Positions 17,718 to 27,560 of a DNA stretch of 64,000 bases are shown piece after piece. Both the position numbers and the translations under genes were made by a program. The notes beneath the pieces are model-generated. The model was not told where the DNA came from. It did not search any database and saw only the letters and a list, made by a program, of their open reading frames with translations. Within the stretch, counting starts at the first letter, position 1, and every line of letters begins with the position of its first letter. Origin of the DNA: PNNG01 sp046291695 (GTDB taxonomy: Bacteria > Bacteroidota > Bacteroidia > UBA7662); NCBI GenBank assembly GCA_046291695.1, contig JBKBSO010000018.1:3221-67220 (forward strand). The letters run 5' to 3'.

Positions 17718-19952
17718 TTAGGGGGTATAAGTAAGTTGTAGGCCAAAAGTTCGGGGGGCTCCAATATTTCCAGGTACAATCATGTAATCTCTGTTAAAAG
17801 CATTGCGTAGCAGCATTGCCAACCGCAAATCTGAACGAACCTCATAACTTATGCGAAAATCGGCAATAAAGTCACCCGCATCACGGCGCTGACGGAATTG
17901 CCGAACTCCGGGAATGATGATTTCGAAGGCTTCATCTATTTCAAGCATGAAACTATTGAAGCGGAGGTTCGTGCCAAAGCCCCATCGTGCCCTACGGACC
18001 TCAATGTCAGAACGCCATAAATGCCGCGTTCGGTATTTGAGTGTTCCCGCGATCACAATATCGGGCCGTTCTGCTACGGGCCGTCTTAATTCAACCGGGT
18101 CGATGAAGGTGTAGCCCAATTGTCCAACAACCTTAAACCGTCCAATTTCGCCAGCACCGCCACTACTGAGTTCAATCCCTCTGATCATGGTGGTACTACC
18201 AGTTAAATTTAGTGCTTTAAACCCGATGCCTTCGGGGAAATCAGTGCGGTAGCTGAACTCAATCATGTTTTCATATTGGGTCCAAAAGGCTGCCAGATCG
18301 GCAAAGCCCTTTATTTTTCCAATTTGCCAACCTTGTTTCCACCCCAATTCGGTGCTCCAACCACTTTCTGACTCCAAGGCAGGATTAGGCAGTATGAGTA
18401 AGGCGCCTACCGCAGCATTTACATAACGTTCGGCTACCGAGGGTGTTCTAAAACCTTGGCCGAAGGAGGCCCTTAGCCAACTGGCTTTGAATAACTCGTA
18501 ATTGGCGCCTAGGCGCACAACCGGATACCTAATGGGGGGCTCGTTATTGATGACATATTGCTCGTAGCGCATGCCAGCCGAATAGTTGAGTTTACCAATC
18601 TGCTGATCGAGTTGCACATAGGCCGCAAGGTTTCGGCTATCGCGTAATCCGTATAGTGGGCCGCTGTTTACAAAATTGTAGATGTGTACCAAACCACCGG
18701 TAAATATGGTTTTGGTGTTCTCCCAAAGTTTCAGCGGTTGTTGATACTGGTATTCGTTATAGTACACTTGCCCTCTGGTGTTGCGGGTGCTATCACCCCG
18801 GTTCTGTGTAAAATACAAGCGGTTTCTAAAGATGTGCTTTCTCCCATTACTACCAAAGTACTGCAGTACCGGGTCGATGTTGTAACGAAGGGCAAGTTGG
18901 GCATCGTTGGTGCCCGGACTGGGGAAGAAGGCCGCGGTATCACTCTTCCAAAAAAAGAAATTACCCGTAGAATCTACCATGCCATTGGTATTGAGGCTAA
19001 AGCTCCAACGTTTATTGATGCGGTAGCGCCAATTCATATTCCCTCGAACACGTTTGCTATACTCTCCTATGCGATACCCTTGATCCCAAACGGCAAACAT
19101 ACCGGCGGTAAGATCGTGCTTCCCCACTTGGCGGCTATGTAAAGCGCTTATGCCGCTTTGATGGCGGCCATCACGTAGTTGATAAGGAGCTTCGAAAAAG
19201 TCGTTTGGTCGGTCGTACACCAAGCTAAATAGCTGAATTTGAGTACGCGGTCGATTAGTGGGATAGGCAGTTCGCAGGTTAACAATACCGCCAAGGGCGC
19301 TGGAACCAAAAAGGGTAGAGGCGGCGCCTTTTATGACCTCAATTTGTGATACATTCTCAATGGGCAGATAGGCCCATTTTACATCACCGGCATCTGCGCT
19401 CAACAGCGGCATATCATCGACCAAAACTTGAACACGACTGCCGGCCCCATAGCTAAAGCCACTTGTTCCGCGAATATTCAGTTGCCCGCTCACCACACTT
19501 ACGCCGGGTACACGGTCCATAGCATCGTCGAAGCGGGTGAGGTTATTTTGCTCGATTAAATCTGGTTTAATGACTTCCATCGATACCGTAACTTCGCTCA
19601 ATCGCTGTTCAAAACGTCCGGCGGTAACCACCACCTGCTCTAATTGGCCGGTCGCAACTTCAAGCGTCATGTCGAGCAGCTTGTCTTCTACCAGCTTCAG
19701 GTTGATTCTTTTACTTTCGAAGCCGATATAGCTGAACCGAAGCACATAAGTCCCGGCTGGAAGATGCAATTGGTAATGGCCTTCAGCATCGGTGATGGTA
19801 CCCAATCCCCCTGGTTCTATCGCAATATTAACCCCTGCCAAGGGTATTTTAGTGCCAGCCTCGGTGATTTTTCCACTTAAACGCACATTGTTTTGAGCAT
19901 GAAGGCCAAAGGGAAATAAAACAAGAAGAACCAAGAGTATTTTTTGCGCCAT
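17718..19952 (-). CDS. TonB-dependent receptor with carboxypeptidase-regulatory-like N-terminus
   Basis: A 744-residue outer membrane receptor that would import a ligand using energy from TonB. A signal peptide is followed by a carboxypeptidase D regulatory-like beta domain (VRLSGKITEAGTKIPLAGVN), then the plug domain (about 105-225) with VVVTAGRFEQ, INIRGTSGFSYG and IEVIKGAASTLFGSSALGG, and a 22-strand-type barrel ending in an aromatic strand (FGLQLTYTP). It is similar along its length to the receptor encoded just upstream, so the two are likely tandem duplicates that have diverged in the barrel. The ligand is unknown; the adjacent peptidase suggests a peptide or a peptide-bound metal. Confidence 0.9.
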   Translation of the reverse strand: MAQKILLVLLVLFPFGLHAQNNVRLSGKITEAGTKIPLAGVNIAIEPGGLGTITDAEGHYQLHLPAGTYVLRFSYIGFESKRINLKLVEDKLLDMTLEVATGQLEQVVVTAGRFEQRLSEVTVSMEVIKPDLIEQNNLTRFDDAMDRVPGVSVVSGQLNIRGTSGFSYGAGSRVQVLVDDMPLLSADAGDVKWAYLPIENVSQIEVIKGAASTLFGSSALGGIVNLRTAYPTNRPRTQIQLFSLVYDRPNDFFEAPYQLRDGRHQSGISALHSRQVGKHDLTAGMFAVWDQGYRIGEYSKRVRGNMNWRYRINKRWSFSLNTNGMVDSTGNFFFWKSDTAAFFPSPGTNDAQLALRYNIDPVLQYFGSNGRKHIFRNRLYFTQNRGDSTRNTRGQVYYNEYQYQQPLKLWENTKTIFTGGLVHIYNFVNSGPLYGLRDSRNLAAYVQLDQQIGKLNYSAGMRYEQYVINNEPPIRYPVVRLGANYELFKASWLRASFGQGFRTPSVAERYVNAAVGALLILPNPALESESGWSTELGWKQGWQIGKIKGFADLAAFWTQYENMIEFSYRTDFPEGIGFKALNLTGSTTMIRGIELSSGGAGEIGRFKVVGQLGYTFIDPVELRRPVAERPDIVIAGTLKYRTRHLWRSDIEVRRARWGFGTNLRFNSFMLEIDEAFEIIIPGVRQFRQRRDAGDFIADFRISYEVRSDLRLAMLLRNAFNRDYMIVPGNIGAPRTFGLQLTYTP

Positions 19953-19966
19953 AGGTTTAGATGGGG

Positions 19967-22267
19967 TTAAAATCTCGATAACATTTGAATAACAAGGCTC
20001 CTTTGTTCACCAATATTGCCGGGTATGGGCATCCAACTTCGATTGCCCGCGTTGCGCACAATCAAATTCAGATTGAAATAATCGTTCAGGGCGTAACCAG
20101 CCCGAAGGTCAAACAACAAATCGCCATTAATGCTTTGCAGACGGTATTCTACCAAACCGGGCATAAAGCGATAATAGTCTTCGTCAATATTCAAGATAAC
20201 ACTATTGTAGCGGAGGTTAGATCCTAGCATAAATCGATTGTAATTTAGCTGAAAATCGGCCCGAACCAAGTGACGGTATCGGTACTTTAAAAATTGTAAT
20301 AAATCTACAGGTACCCCGGCAAAGCTAAAAGTAGGCGGGTTGAGGTTAATGGGATTGGTAAAGGTGTAGCCGGCCTGAAACTGCAAACCGAACTTTTGCC
20401 ATTGGGCCATGCCGCTGTATATCACTTCCACTCCGGTGATGCGCGCGTCGGTAATGTTAGACGGTTGAAAGCGTGCATACTTTTCGGCTAGTTTAGCCAA
20501 ATTGCCTTCAGCCGCCCAAATGGAATCTTGTTCATCCCAAACATCCGGAAGAAAAACACCGAATGTGTATTCAATCAGATTACGGAAATCGGTTCGGAAA
20601 AGGGCTATGTCTAGGGTTGATTTAAACCGACCTGCATGTATAGCTTGCATAAATCCAATTTCGAAGGCGCGACTCGATTCAGGCAACAAATTCGGATCGC
20701 TCGCAAAACGAACAGTGCCCACAAAGGTGTTGGAAAACATCTCGGCCGCCGATGGCGAACGGAAACCTTCGCCGTAGGATGCCCGCAAGTTGCCTCCTTT
20801 CCAGAGCCGATAGTTTAATCCGGCCCTCAGAACAGGATTTTGCTCTTTTGGACTGCCATTTACAATGAATTGTTCATATCTGAATCCCATGCCATAGCTA
20901 AATCGCCCTATGTTTTGGTCCCATTGCACATACATCGCCCGGTTGTTGGTAAATTGATTGCCATACAGTACATCGCTTCGGATAGCATTCAGTTGATTTA
21001 CCAGCCCTGCAGTAAGCATAGTGTTATTGGCCCAGTTCAATGGTAATCGATGCTGAATCTGGTATTCGCTGTAGTACATTTCGCCCAAGCCAAAATCTTC
21101 ATTGTTGTAGTTGGTGTAACTTCGATAAAATCGATTCCGTAAACTATGTTTGGTGTTCCGTCCAATGTATTCAATGTAGGGATCAATCAGGGTTCGCGTA
21201 TTAAGCTGGGCATTGGTGCTACCGGCATTGGGCATAAACGCACTGGTGTCGCTCTCCCAAAAGGTAAAAAGCCGGGTGGAATCTACTAGATGACTGGCTT
21301 GAAGACCTACATACAGCTTTTTGCCCAATTGCTGCCGCAAATGAACATTGCCACGTATGCGTCGGCTTGGTTCACCTACCCTAAAACCATCGTCATGAAC
21401 TACATTGAGCGAAGCAGTAAGGTCGGTTTTGTTAATACGCTGACTGTGTGCCACTGATAGGCCCATGGCAGTGGGGGGTTGCCTGCCGGCCCAGGGGTCG
21501 CTATGATAGCCCCCTGGTCGGTCGTAAAAGGTATTGTACCAATTGATTCTGGTAACGGGTGTTGCACCAGGCATAATGCTTCTGAAATGAACCACACCAC
21601 CCAGCGCTGCCGAGCCGTACAAGGCCGATCCGGAGCCTTTAATGACTTCAATTTGCTCTGCACTTTCAATGGGAAGCATAATCCACAAAATTTCATTGCC
21701 TTCTGCGGTAAGCAGGGGCAAGCCATCTAAAAGCATAAGTACGCGACTTCCAACCCCCAAGCTGTATCCGCTGGAGCCCCTAATGTTGATTTGTCCCCGT
21801 AGCACATGAATGCCGGGGGTTCGGTTCATAACGTCATCGGCCGATACCGAATTATTGGCATCAATTTGTGCGGTACGTACCACCGAGGTACTTATGCTGA
21901 GTTGTTCACGTTTTTGTTCGAAACGTCCTGCTGTAACGATGATTTGTTCAAGCTCATTGATTTTGGGTTTAAGCTGTACATCCAATACCAAACTAGTGTC
22001 TGTGCCGGCGTTTAATTGTCTTCTCAGTAGTTCATAACCCAAGTAACGGAAACTGAGCTGATGGGTGGTTGCATGATCGAGCCGAATGCGATACATTCCT
22101 TTGGCATCTGTTATAGTTCCACTACCATTTTGATGCGCAATGCTTACCCCAACTAAAATTTCGCCACTTATGGCATCGGTTACCTTACCGCTAAGGATAA
22201 AAGTTTGTGCCTGGGCATACTCTGCATAGAGTAAAAAACACAGAAAAAAACATAATATTCGTGGCAT
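19967..22267 (-). CDS. TonB-dependent receptor, paralogue of the downstream receptor
   Basis: A 766-residue outer membrane receptor with the same order of parts as its neighbour: signal peptide (ending QAQT), carboxypeptidase-regulatory-like domain (FILSGKVTDAISGEILVGVS), plug with IIVTAGRFEQK, INIRGSSGYSLGVGSRV and IEVIKGSGSALYGSAALGG, and a long barrel. It is the first gene of the three-gene operon, 14 bp before the second receptor. Its start is 41 bp from the divergent dprA start. Both copies have intact plug and barrel frames, so both are probably functional. Confidence 0.9.
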   Translation of the reverse strand: MPRILCFFLCFLLYAEYAQAQTFILSGKVTDAISGEILVGVSIAHQNGSGTITDAKGMYRIRLDHATTHQLSFRYLGYELLRRQLNAGTDTSLVLDVQLKPKINELEQIIVTAGRFEQKREQLSISTSVVRTAQIDANNSVSADDVMNRTPGIHVLRGQINIRGSSGYSLGVGSRVLMLLDGLPLLTAEGNEILWIMLPIESAEQIEVIKGSGSALYGSAALGGVVHFRSIMPGATPVTRINWYNTFYDRPGGYHSDPWAGRQPPTAMGLSVAHSQRINKTDLTASLNVVHDDGFRVGEPSRRIRGNVHLRQQLGKKLYVGLQASHLVDSTRLFTFWESDTSAFMPNAGSTNAQLNTRTLIDPYIEYIGRNTKHSLRNRFYRSYTNYNNEDFGLGEMYYSEYQIQHRLPLNWANNTMLTAGLVNQLNAIRSDVLYGNQFTNNRAMYVQWDQNIGRFSYGMGFRYEQFIVNGSPKEQNPVLRAGLNYRLWKGGNLRASYGEGFRSPSAAEMFSNTFVGTVRFASDPNLLPESSRAFEIGFMQAIHAGRFKSTLDIALFRTDFRNLIEYTFGVFLPDVWDEQDSIWAAEGNLAKLAEKYARFQPSNITDARITGVEVIYSGMAQWQKFGLQFQAGYTFTNPINLNPPTFSFAGVPVDLLQFLKYRYRHLVRADFQLNYNRFMLGSNLRYNSVILNIDEDYYRFMPGLVEYRLQSINGDLLFDLRAGYALNDYFNLNLIVRNAGNRSWMPIPGNIGEQRSLVIQMLSRF

Positions 22268-22279
22268 TTATCTAACTCA

Positions 22280-22287
22280 CAAAGGTC
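22280..22287 (-). promoter_or_regulatory. Candidate -7 box for the TonB receptor operon
   Basis: GACCTTTG on the minus strand differs from TAnnTTTG by one base and lies 12 bases before the receptor start, the short leader distance usual in Bacteroidota. No clear -33 box was seen. Confidence 0.3.
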
Positions 22288-22308
22288 TAAATTAGCAGTA
22301 CAGAGGCT

Positions 22309-23412
22309 ATGAACCAAACAGAAATTTATTACACCCTTGCGTTACTTCAACTTCCGGGTATAGGAAGCTTATTAGCACGTAAGCTTATCGAACGTACAGG
22401 AAGTGCTGAAGCAGTTTTTAAAACCAATCGAACCAAACTTGAAGCTACACCGGGCATTGGCCCTTTACTGGCCAAAAGCATCAGCACCCACAAACCCTTC
22501 GATTTGGTAGAAAAAGAACTTCGCCTGGTTGAACAGCACCAAATTCAGCTATTTCATTTTAAGGACGAAAATTTTCCCTTAAGGTTACGCCAATGCCCCG
22601 ATCATCCGCTCATACTTTTTGGCAAAGGGGCCCTCCCCTTAAACGTTAATCGTATTGTAGCAGTAGTGGGAACCCGTGCAGCTACAGACTATGGCCGACA
22701 GTTGACAGAAGCATTGATCCAAGGGTTAATTTCTCTTAATGTTTTGGTTATTAGCGGTTTGGCTTACGGTATTGATATTCATGCACATCGGTTGGCGCTA
22801 AAGCACCAACTTCCTACAGTGGGCGTGCTTGGTCATGGTTTAGGACGCATTTATCCTGCTGTACACAAAACGGTGGCCGAACGTATGCTCGAGCAAGGCG
22901 GGTTACTTACAGAGTTCTTGTATGATACAGGGCCCGATAAAGAGAATTTTCCAAAGCGAAACCGCATTGTGGCGGGTATGGCCGATGCCGTAGTGGTTGT
23001 TGAGGCAGCCACTAATGGAGGGGCGCTTATTACTGCAAGCATTGCGAATGACTACAATCGCGATGTTTTTGCTTTCCCAGGAAGAGTAGGGGATAAATAC
23101 AGCAGTGGATGCCACGCCTTGGTGCGAAACCATAAGGCTGCATTGATAACCTCAGCAGATGAATTATGCGAAGCGATGGGTTGGCTCCAAAGTCCGAACA
23201 AACCTGCGGCCTATCAAACAATGCTTTTTCCGGAACTGGAGCAGGACGAACAACTGGTATATGAACTGCTAAAAAACCAAGGGCAAATGGGTATCGATTT
23301 GTTGAGCATGCAAGTGGGCTTTTCAACAACACGATTGAGTCATGCTCTTTTAGGCCTCGAATTCAAAGGCTTATTACGAGCACTTCCAGGCAAACAGTTT
23401 GTTATCAACTAA
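22309..23412 (+). CDS. dprA: DNA-processing protein DprA
   Basis: Loads RecA onto incoming single-stranded DNA during natural transformation. The 367-residue protein has the standard plan: an N-terminal helix-hairpin-helix region (LPGIGSLLARKLIERTG), a Rossmann-type core with VVGTRAATDYGRQL, ISGLAYGIDIHAHRLAL, LGHGLGRIYPAVH and the signature FPKRNRIVAG followed by GGALITASIA, and a C-terminal winged-helix (about 300-367). Monocistronic and divergent from the TonB receptor operon. Its presence is compatible with natural competence, which dprA alone does not prove. Confidence 0.95.
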   Translation: MNQTEIYYTLALLQLPGIGSLLARKLIERTGSAEAVFKTNRTKLEATPGIGPLLAKSISTHKPFDLVEKELRLVEQHQIQLFHFKDENFPLRLRQCPDHPLILFGKGALPLNVNRIVAVVGTRAATDYGRQLTEALIQGLISLNVLVISGLAYGIDIHAHRLALKHQLPTVGVLGHGLGRIYPAVHKTVAERMLEQGGLLTEFLYDTGPDKENFPKRNRIVAGMADAVVVVEAATNGGALITASIANDYNRDVFAFPGRVGDKYSSGCHALVRNHKAALITSADELCEAMGWLQSPNKPAAYQTMLFPELEQDEQLVYELLKNQGQMGIDLLSMQVGFSTTRLSHALLGLEFKGLLRALPGKQFVIN

Positions 23413-23636
23413 ATGCACTAGTGCTGCGAATGAAAAAGAAAAGGGACCTCCCGGCCCCTCTCGATGTTAAAAAATACTACCTGATGATGGCTTGCCTGTT
23501 GGCAAAACAACACACTTCCTTAGCAAATAGTACACCAGAATGTAATTGCACGAACGCCTGATGTTTTTAAGCCTGAATGTCCAGTAGGCTATACATTATT
23601 TAGTGTAAGGTGTCTACTTTTCCGGAAAGCAGCAGC

Positions 23637-24272
23637 TTATTTAAAATGTTCAATGGCCAGTTCAGCTGTACAGCAATGGTATTCATAAGGCTGGTTGCTG
23701 GCAATGATTATACTTTGGTTGGGATAGGCCTCCAAGCTCCGTGTAAGTTCGTTATACCAGGCAATGCCTGCTTTGTCGAGATTGGTGGTGGGTTCATCGA
23801 GAAATAGTACAGGTACATCACTACCAAAGGCCAAAAGCAGTTTCAGTCGTTGTTTCATGCCAGAGCTAAAATACATCACGGATTTCCTTTTGTGGGCTTC
23901 CAGCCCACTATCGTAAAGTACCTTGGTTAAATCGAAATCGGCTTTACGACTTTTGAGACTAAAGTGAAAAGCGATCATTTCTTCCAGGCTATACGCTTCA
24001 GGCAACTCAAGGTAAGGGGTAGCTAAAGCAATGTACTTATAAAGCTGCTCTATCGGTATTACATCATTCTCGATTTGGTAGTTAATTTGGCCTGCCGATA
24101 AGGGTTGATAGCCACATAAACATTGAAGTAAGGTACTTTTTCCTGAACCATTGGCTCCTGTAATGGCTAATTTACTGCCCGAAGGAATATTGAAACTACA
24201 TCCCTTAAATATCCAGTCGCGATTGTATCGCTTGCCGGCTTGCTCAAGATTAATTTGAAGGCATTTACTCAT
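23637..24272 (-). CDS. ABC transporter ATP-binding protein (CcmA-like)
   Basis: A 211-residue single-domain ATPase. It has a Walker A box (GANGSGKSTLL), a Q-loop region, the signature SSGMKQRLKLLLAF with a changed second position (SSGMK in place of LSGGQ), Walker B (VPVLFLDEPTTNLD) and a switch His region replaced by SNQPYEYH. Size and phrases resemble CcmA, the heme exporter ATPase used in cytochrome c maturation, but no membrane partner is adjacent. It overlaps lpxA by 4 bp and ends the lipid A operon, a linkage that could be functional (envelope lipid) or simply inherited synteny. The substrate is unknown. Confidence 0.8.
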   Translation of the reverse strand: MSKCLQINLEQAGKRYNRDWIFKGCSFNIPSGSKLAITGANGSGKSTLLQCLCGYQPLSAGQINYQIENDVIPIEQLYKYIALATPYLELPEAYSLEEMIAFHFSLKSRKADFDLTKVLYDSGLEAHKRKSVMYFSSGMKQRLKLLLAFGSDVPVLFLDEPTTNLDKAGIAWYNELTRSLEAYPNQSIIIASNQPYEYHCCTAELAIEHFK

Positions 24273-25048
24273 TCAATCATGCCTTTAACCACACCGAAAC
24301 TGGAGTTGCGGATAAAGTCAAGAATACGATCACGTTCTTTGGAAGGATCCACTTCGGCTATTACCATTTCTAAGGCTTTCGACATATTGTAACCACGCAC
24401 ATAAATAATGCGATAAATGTCTTCGATCTGACGAATAGCAGCTTCGGAAAAACCACGACGACGTAAGCCTATTACATTTACACCGGCGAACGAAAGCGGT
24501 TCTTTCGCGCACTTCACGTATGGGGGCACATCTTTTCTAACGAGCGACCCCCCACCCACAAAGGCGTGTTCAGCTATGGTAATAAACTGCTGAACCGCTA
24601 CCATACCTTCGAGTATCGCCCAGTCATGAACGGTGATGTGACCGGCAAGCGTTGCTAAATTGGCTAGTATGACGTGATTGCCAACGATACAATCATGAGC
24701 CACATGGCTGTATGCCATTAATAAGCAGTTTTTTCCTACTTCCGTTTTGTGCCGATCAATTGTGCCGCGATTTACAGTAACGCATTCCCGAATGGTAGTG
24801 CCATCCCCTATAATGGTAAGCGTTTCCTCTCCTTTATACTTGAGATCCTGCGGTGGTGCCGAAATTACTGCTCCAGGATAAATTTTCACATGGTTGCCAA
24901 TGCGTGCACCGTCCATTATGGTTACATTGGGCCCAATCCAACATTTTTCTCCTATTTCGACATTCGCCGAAATGGTAACGAAAGATGATATTTCGGTGCC
25001 GGCTCCTATTTTAGCCTCCGAATGAATGTTCGAAAGTGTGGATATCAT
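24269..25048 (-). CDS. lpxA: Acyl-ACP--UDP-N-acetylglucosamine O-acyltransferase
   Basis: First enzyme of lipid A synthesis: transfers a 3-hydroxyacyl chain from ACP to the 3-OH of UDP-GlcNAc in the cytoplasm. The 259-residue protein is a left-handed beta-helix of hexapeptide repeats (IHSEAKIGAGTEISSFVTIS, VEIGEKCWIGPNVTI) with the catalytic His in the segment LMAYSHVAHDCIVGNHV and a C-terminal helical part that includes GLRRRGFS. Length is standard for LpxA. Its start lies 2 bp after the lpxC-fabZ stop, within the lpxD - lpxC-fabZ - lpxA order typical of Bacteroidota. Confidence 0.95.
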   Translation of the reverse strand: MISTLSNIHSEAKIGAGTEISSFVTISANVEIGEKCWIGPNVTIMDGARIGNHVKIYPGAVISAPPQDLKYKGEETLTIIGDGTTIRECVTVNRGTIDRHKTEVGKNCLLMAYSHVAHDCIVGNHVILANLATLAGHITVHDWAILEGMVAVQQFITIAEHAFVGGGSLVRKDVPPYVKCAKEPLSFAGVNVIGLRRRGFSEAAIRQIEDIYRIIYVRGYNMSKALEMVIAEVDPSKERDRILDFIRNSSFGVVKGMIE

Positions 25049-25050
25049 AA

Positions 25051-26442
25051 TTATTTCTTAACCAATTGGGCCATTAATTCCGCTTCAACTACCAATTTGT
25101 TTCCTACAAATGCCTGCCCGCCCATCTGACAAATGCCTCTTCTGATAGGCTCTTTTAACGCCAATTTGAAGATAAGGGTATCTCCCGGAACTACCTTGTC
25201 CTTGAAACGAACATTGTCAATTCTTAAGAAATAAGTCCAATACCCACCGGGGTCGTCCATCAAACTTAGGCATAAAATACCACCAGTTTGCGCCATGGCT
25301 TCTATGGTTAGCACGCCTGGCATCACCGGATTTCCAGGAAAGTGTCCTTGAAAAAAGGGCTCGTTCATGCTTACATTTTTGATCCCAACTACATATTCCT
25401 TCGTTAACTCTGTAATTTTGTCTACCAGTAAAAAAGGATAGCGATGCGGAAGGAATTCAGTAATGCCGTTAATGTCATACACAGGTGGGGTGTTCGGGTC
25501 GTACTTGGGAACATCAATGGTTTTTTGCCGCTTTTTAAGATACTGTCGAAATTCTTTTCCAAAGCCCACGTTGCTACTGTGTCCGGGCTTACTCGCAATT
25601 ACATGTCCTTTTATCGGCTTGCCTAATAACGCCAAATCCCCAACCACATCAAGCAACTTATGTCGGGCTGCTTCATTTACAAAGCGAAGCTTGGCATTGT
25701 TTAATATGCCTTCTTCGGTCACCTTCATCTGCGGCTTTTTGAATACATCTGCCAGGCGCGTAAGTTCAGCTTCAGGGACGGGTTTATCTACTACTACGAT
25801 GGCGTTGTTCAAGTCTCCACCTTTGATTAGGTTATGCTCAAGAAGCATCTCCAGCTCATGTAAAAAGCAAAAAGTCCTGCAGGCCGCTATTTCATGCTCA
25901 AAATCAGCTATATTTTGCAAACGGGCGTGCTGCGTGCCTAATACATCCGAGTTAAAATCGATGAGTACCGATAATCTAAATTGATCAGCTGGAATAATGG
26001 TGATCTCTGCATCTTTCTCAGCATCGTAAAAATGAAAGTTCTCAGTAAGCTCAATGTATGACCGTGGTTCTTTTTGCGCCACAATACCCGCCGTTTTAAG
26101 CAACTCAACAAATTCAATTGAACTACCATCTGCAATCGGACATTCAGGGCCATCGAGGCAAATAAGCACATTGTCTATTTGTAAGCCAGAAAGTGCAGCA
26201 AGTACATGCTCAACGGTATATACTCGGGCATCACCTTTTCCAAGGGTTGTCCCTCTACTGGTTTCTACTACATTTTCAACAAGAGCAGGAATAACCGGCT
26301 CCGCTTCTAGATCAGTTCTTTTAAAAACATAGCCATGATTCGCGGCTGCAGGGGTAAAGGTCATAGTAACCTTAGCTCCGGTATGAATACCGACGCCTGA
26401 AATACTTACAGCCTGACCAATGGTCGTCTGATTATCACTCAT
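25051..26442 (-). CDS. lpxC-fabZ: Bifunctional LpxC deacetylase / FabZ 3-hydroxyacyl-ACP dehydratase
   Basis: A fusion of two enzymes, usual in Bacteroidota. The N-terminal part (about 1-305) is the zinc-dependent LpxC that removes the acetyl group in the committed step of lipid A synthesis: zinc ligand His79 in VEHVLAALSG, the HxxxD pair in RHKLLDVVGD, and the catalytic His in KPGHSSNVGF. The C-terminal part (about 318-463) is a hot-dog FabZ with the catalytic His in LPHRYPFLLVD and Glu in PGVLTIEAMAQTG, making unsaturated acyl-ACP for fatty acid elongation. Total length (463) and order match the known fusion. Overlaps lpxD by 8 bp. Confidence 0.97.
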   Translation of the reverse strand: MSDNQTTIGQAVSISGVGIHTGAKVTMTFTPAAANHGYVFKRTDLEAEPVIPALVENVVETSRGTTLGKGDARVYTVEHVLAALSGLQIDNVLICLDGPECPIADGSSIEFVELLKTAGIVAQKEPRSYIELTENFHFYDAEKDAEITIIPADQFRLSVLIDFNSDVLGTQHARLQNIADFEHEIAACRTFCFLHELEMLLEHNLIKGGDLNNAIVVVDKPVPEAELTRLADVFKKPQMKVTEEGILNNAKLRFVNEAARHKLLDVVGDLALLGKPIKGHVIASKPGHSSNVGFGKEFRQYLKKRQKTIDVPKYDPNTPPVYDINGITEFLPHRYPFLLVDKITELTKEYVVGIKNVSMNEPFFQGHFPGNPVMPGVLTIEAMAQTGGILCLSLMDDPGGYWTYFLRIDNVRFKDKVVPGDTLIFKLALKEPIRRGICQMGGQAFVGNKLVVEAELMAQLVKK

Positions 26443-27487
26443 GATTAGGGCTTATAGGATGTAACTCTTTTAAAAACTTTTCGAGTTGTAAAATACGTTT
26501 TTCAAATTCAGGCAATTTCCTGATTAAACTATGTGTACGTTGGCTATCCATGTATTTCATCACCGGCGTTCCATTCCATTTTTTGTTGGGCTCCTCTATG
26601 GAACGGGTCACTCCGGTTTGTCCTCCAATGTGTGAACCCGCAGCCACATAAACATGACCAGCAAAGCCAACTTGGCCGGCAATTACACATTGCTCATCAA
26701 TGCGGGTACTTCCTGAAATTCCTGTTTGAGCGGCAATTACCGTGTTCTTGCCAATTTCTACATTGTGTGCCACATGAACCAAATTGTCGAGCTTAACACC
26801 TTCTCTGATGATGGTGGCTCCCATGGTTGCCCGGTCAATGGTGCAATTAGCCCCGATTTCAACATGGTCTTCAAGAATGACTTTGCCGTTTTGGGCGATT
26901 TTTTCATATTTCCCACCTACCTGAGGTGCAAAACCAAAGCCGTCGGAACCTATTACCGCATTGGCGTGTATGATGCAGTTGGCACCAATTTCACAGTCGT
27001 TGAGGATCCGCACTCCGGGATGAATCACTGTGCCAGCTCCAATTTTGGCTTGCTTACCTATAAATACATGCTGCATGACCTTTACTCCTTCGCCGAGCAC
27101 GGCCTCGTCGCTTATGTAACTAAATGCCCCCACAAAACTATCTGGACCTAACACTGATTTAAGAGATACATAACAAGGTTGCTCAAGTCCTATCTCCGAA
27201 ATTTTGTTTTTGTTGAAAATAGCAAGCAGTTTGCTAAATGCTAAATACGGGTCATCCACGCGCACGATGGCGGGCACAGCATGTCCGTTGAGCTCAATAT
27301 CATTGGCCACTATAAGCACCGATGCCTTGGTACTACTTAAAAAATGAAGATACTTGGGGTTTGCTATAAAGCTGATGGATCCCTGATCGGCTTCTTCAAT
27401 TTTGGCTAACTTAATTCCCAGAACGTCAGCAGCTCCTTCAAGCTGTCCGTTCAATATATCAGCAATCTGCCGGGAAGTGAATTGCAT
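26435..27487 (-). CDS. lpxD: UDP-3-O-(3-hydroxyacyl)glucosamine N-acyltransferase
   Basis: Third lipid A enzyme: adds the N-linked 3-hydroxyacyl chain. The 350-residue protein starts with the LpxD N-terminal domain (MQFTSRQIADILNGQLEG; SISFIANPKYLHFL) and continues with many hexapeptide repeats (VMQHVFIGKQAKIGAGTVIH) including GSDGFGFAP and the catalytic-His region NLVHVAHNVEIGKNT. I chose the ATG at 27487 because the family sequence starts there; a start 24 bases further upstream only adds eight residues. It is the first gene of the lipid A operon and lies 74 bp from the HD hydrolase. Confidence 0.95.
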   Translation of the reverse strand: MQFTSRQIADILNGQLEGAADVLGIKLAKIEEADQGSISFIANPKYLHFLSSTKASVLIVANDIELNGHAVPAIVRVDDPYLAFSKLLAIFNKNKISEIGLEQPCYVSLKSVLGPDSFVGAFSYISDEAVLGEGVKVMQHVFIGKQAKIGAGTVIHPGVRILNDCEIGANCIIHANAVIGSDGFGFAPQVGGKYEKIAQNGKVILEDHVEIGANCTIDRATMGATIIREGVKLDNLVHVAHNVEIGKNTVIAAQTGISGSTRIDEQCVIAGQVGFAGHVYVAAGSHIGGQTGVTRSIEEPNKKWNGTPVMKYMDSQRTHSLIRKLPEFEKRILQLEKFLKELHPISPNHE

Positions 27488-27560
27488 GCTTAATATTAAC
27501 TTAATCGACAAATATCCAAAATTAGATTCACATTCTAAAACCTAAGGTTCCGCAGGACAT

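Noticed and set aside
23413..23636. Terminator or small gene between dprA and the ABC ATPase gene
   Set aside because: The GGGACCTCCCGGCCCC stretch near 23443 gives no clean stem with a T run, and no open frame of family quality was seen.
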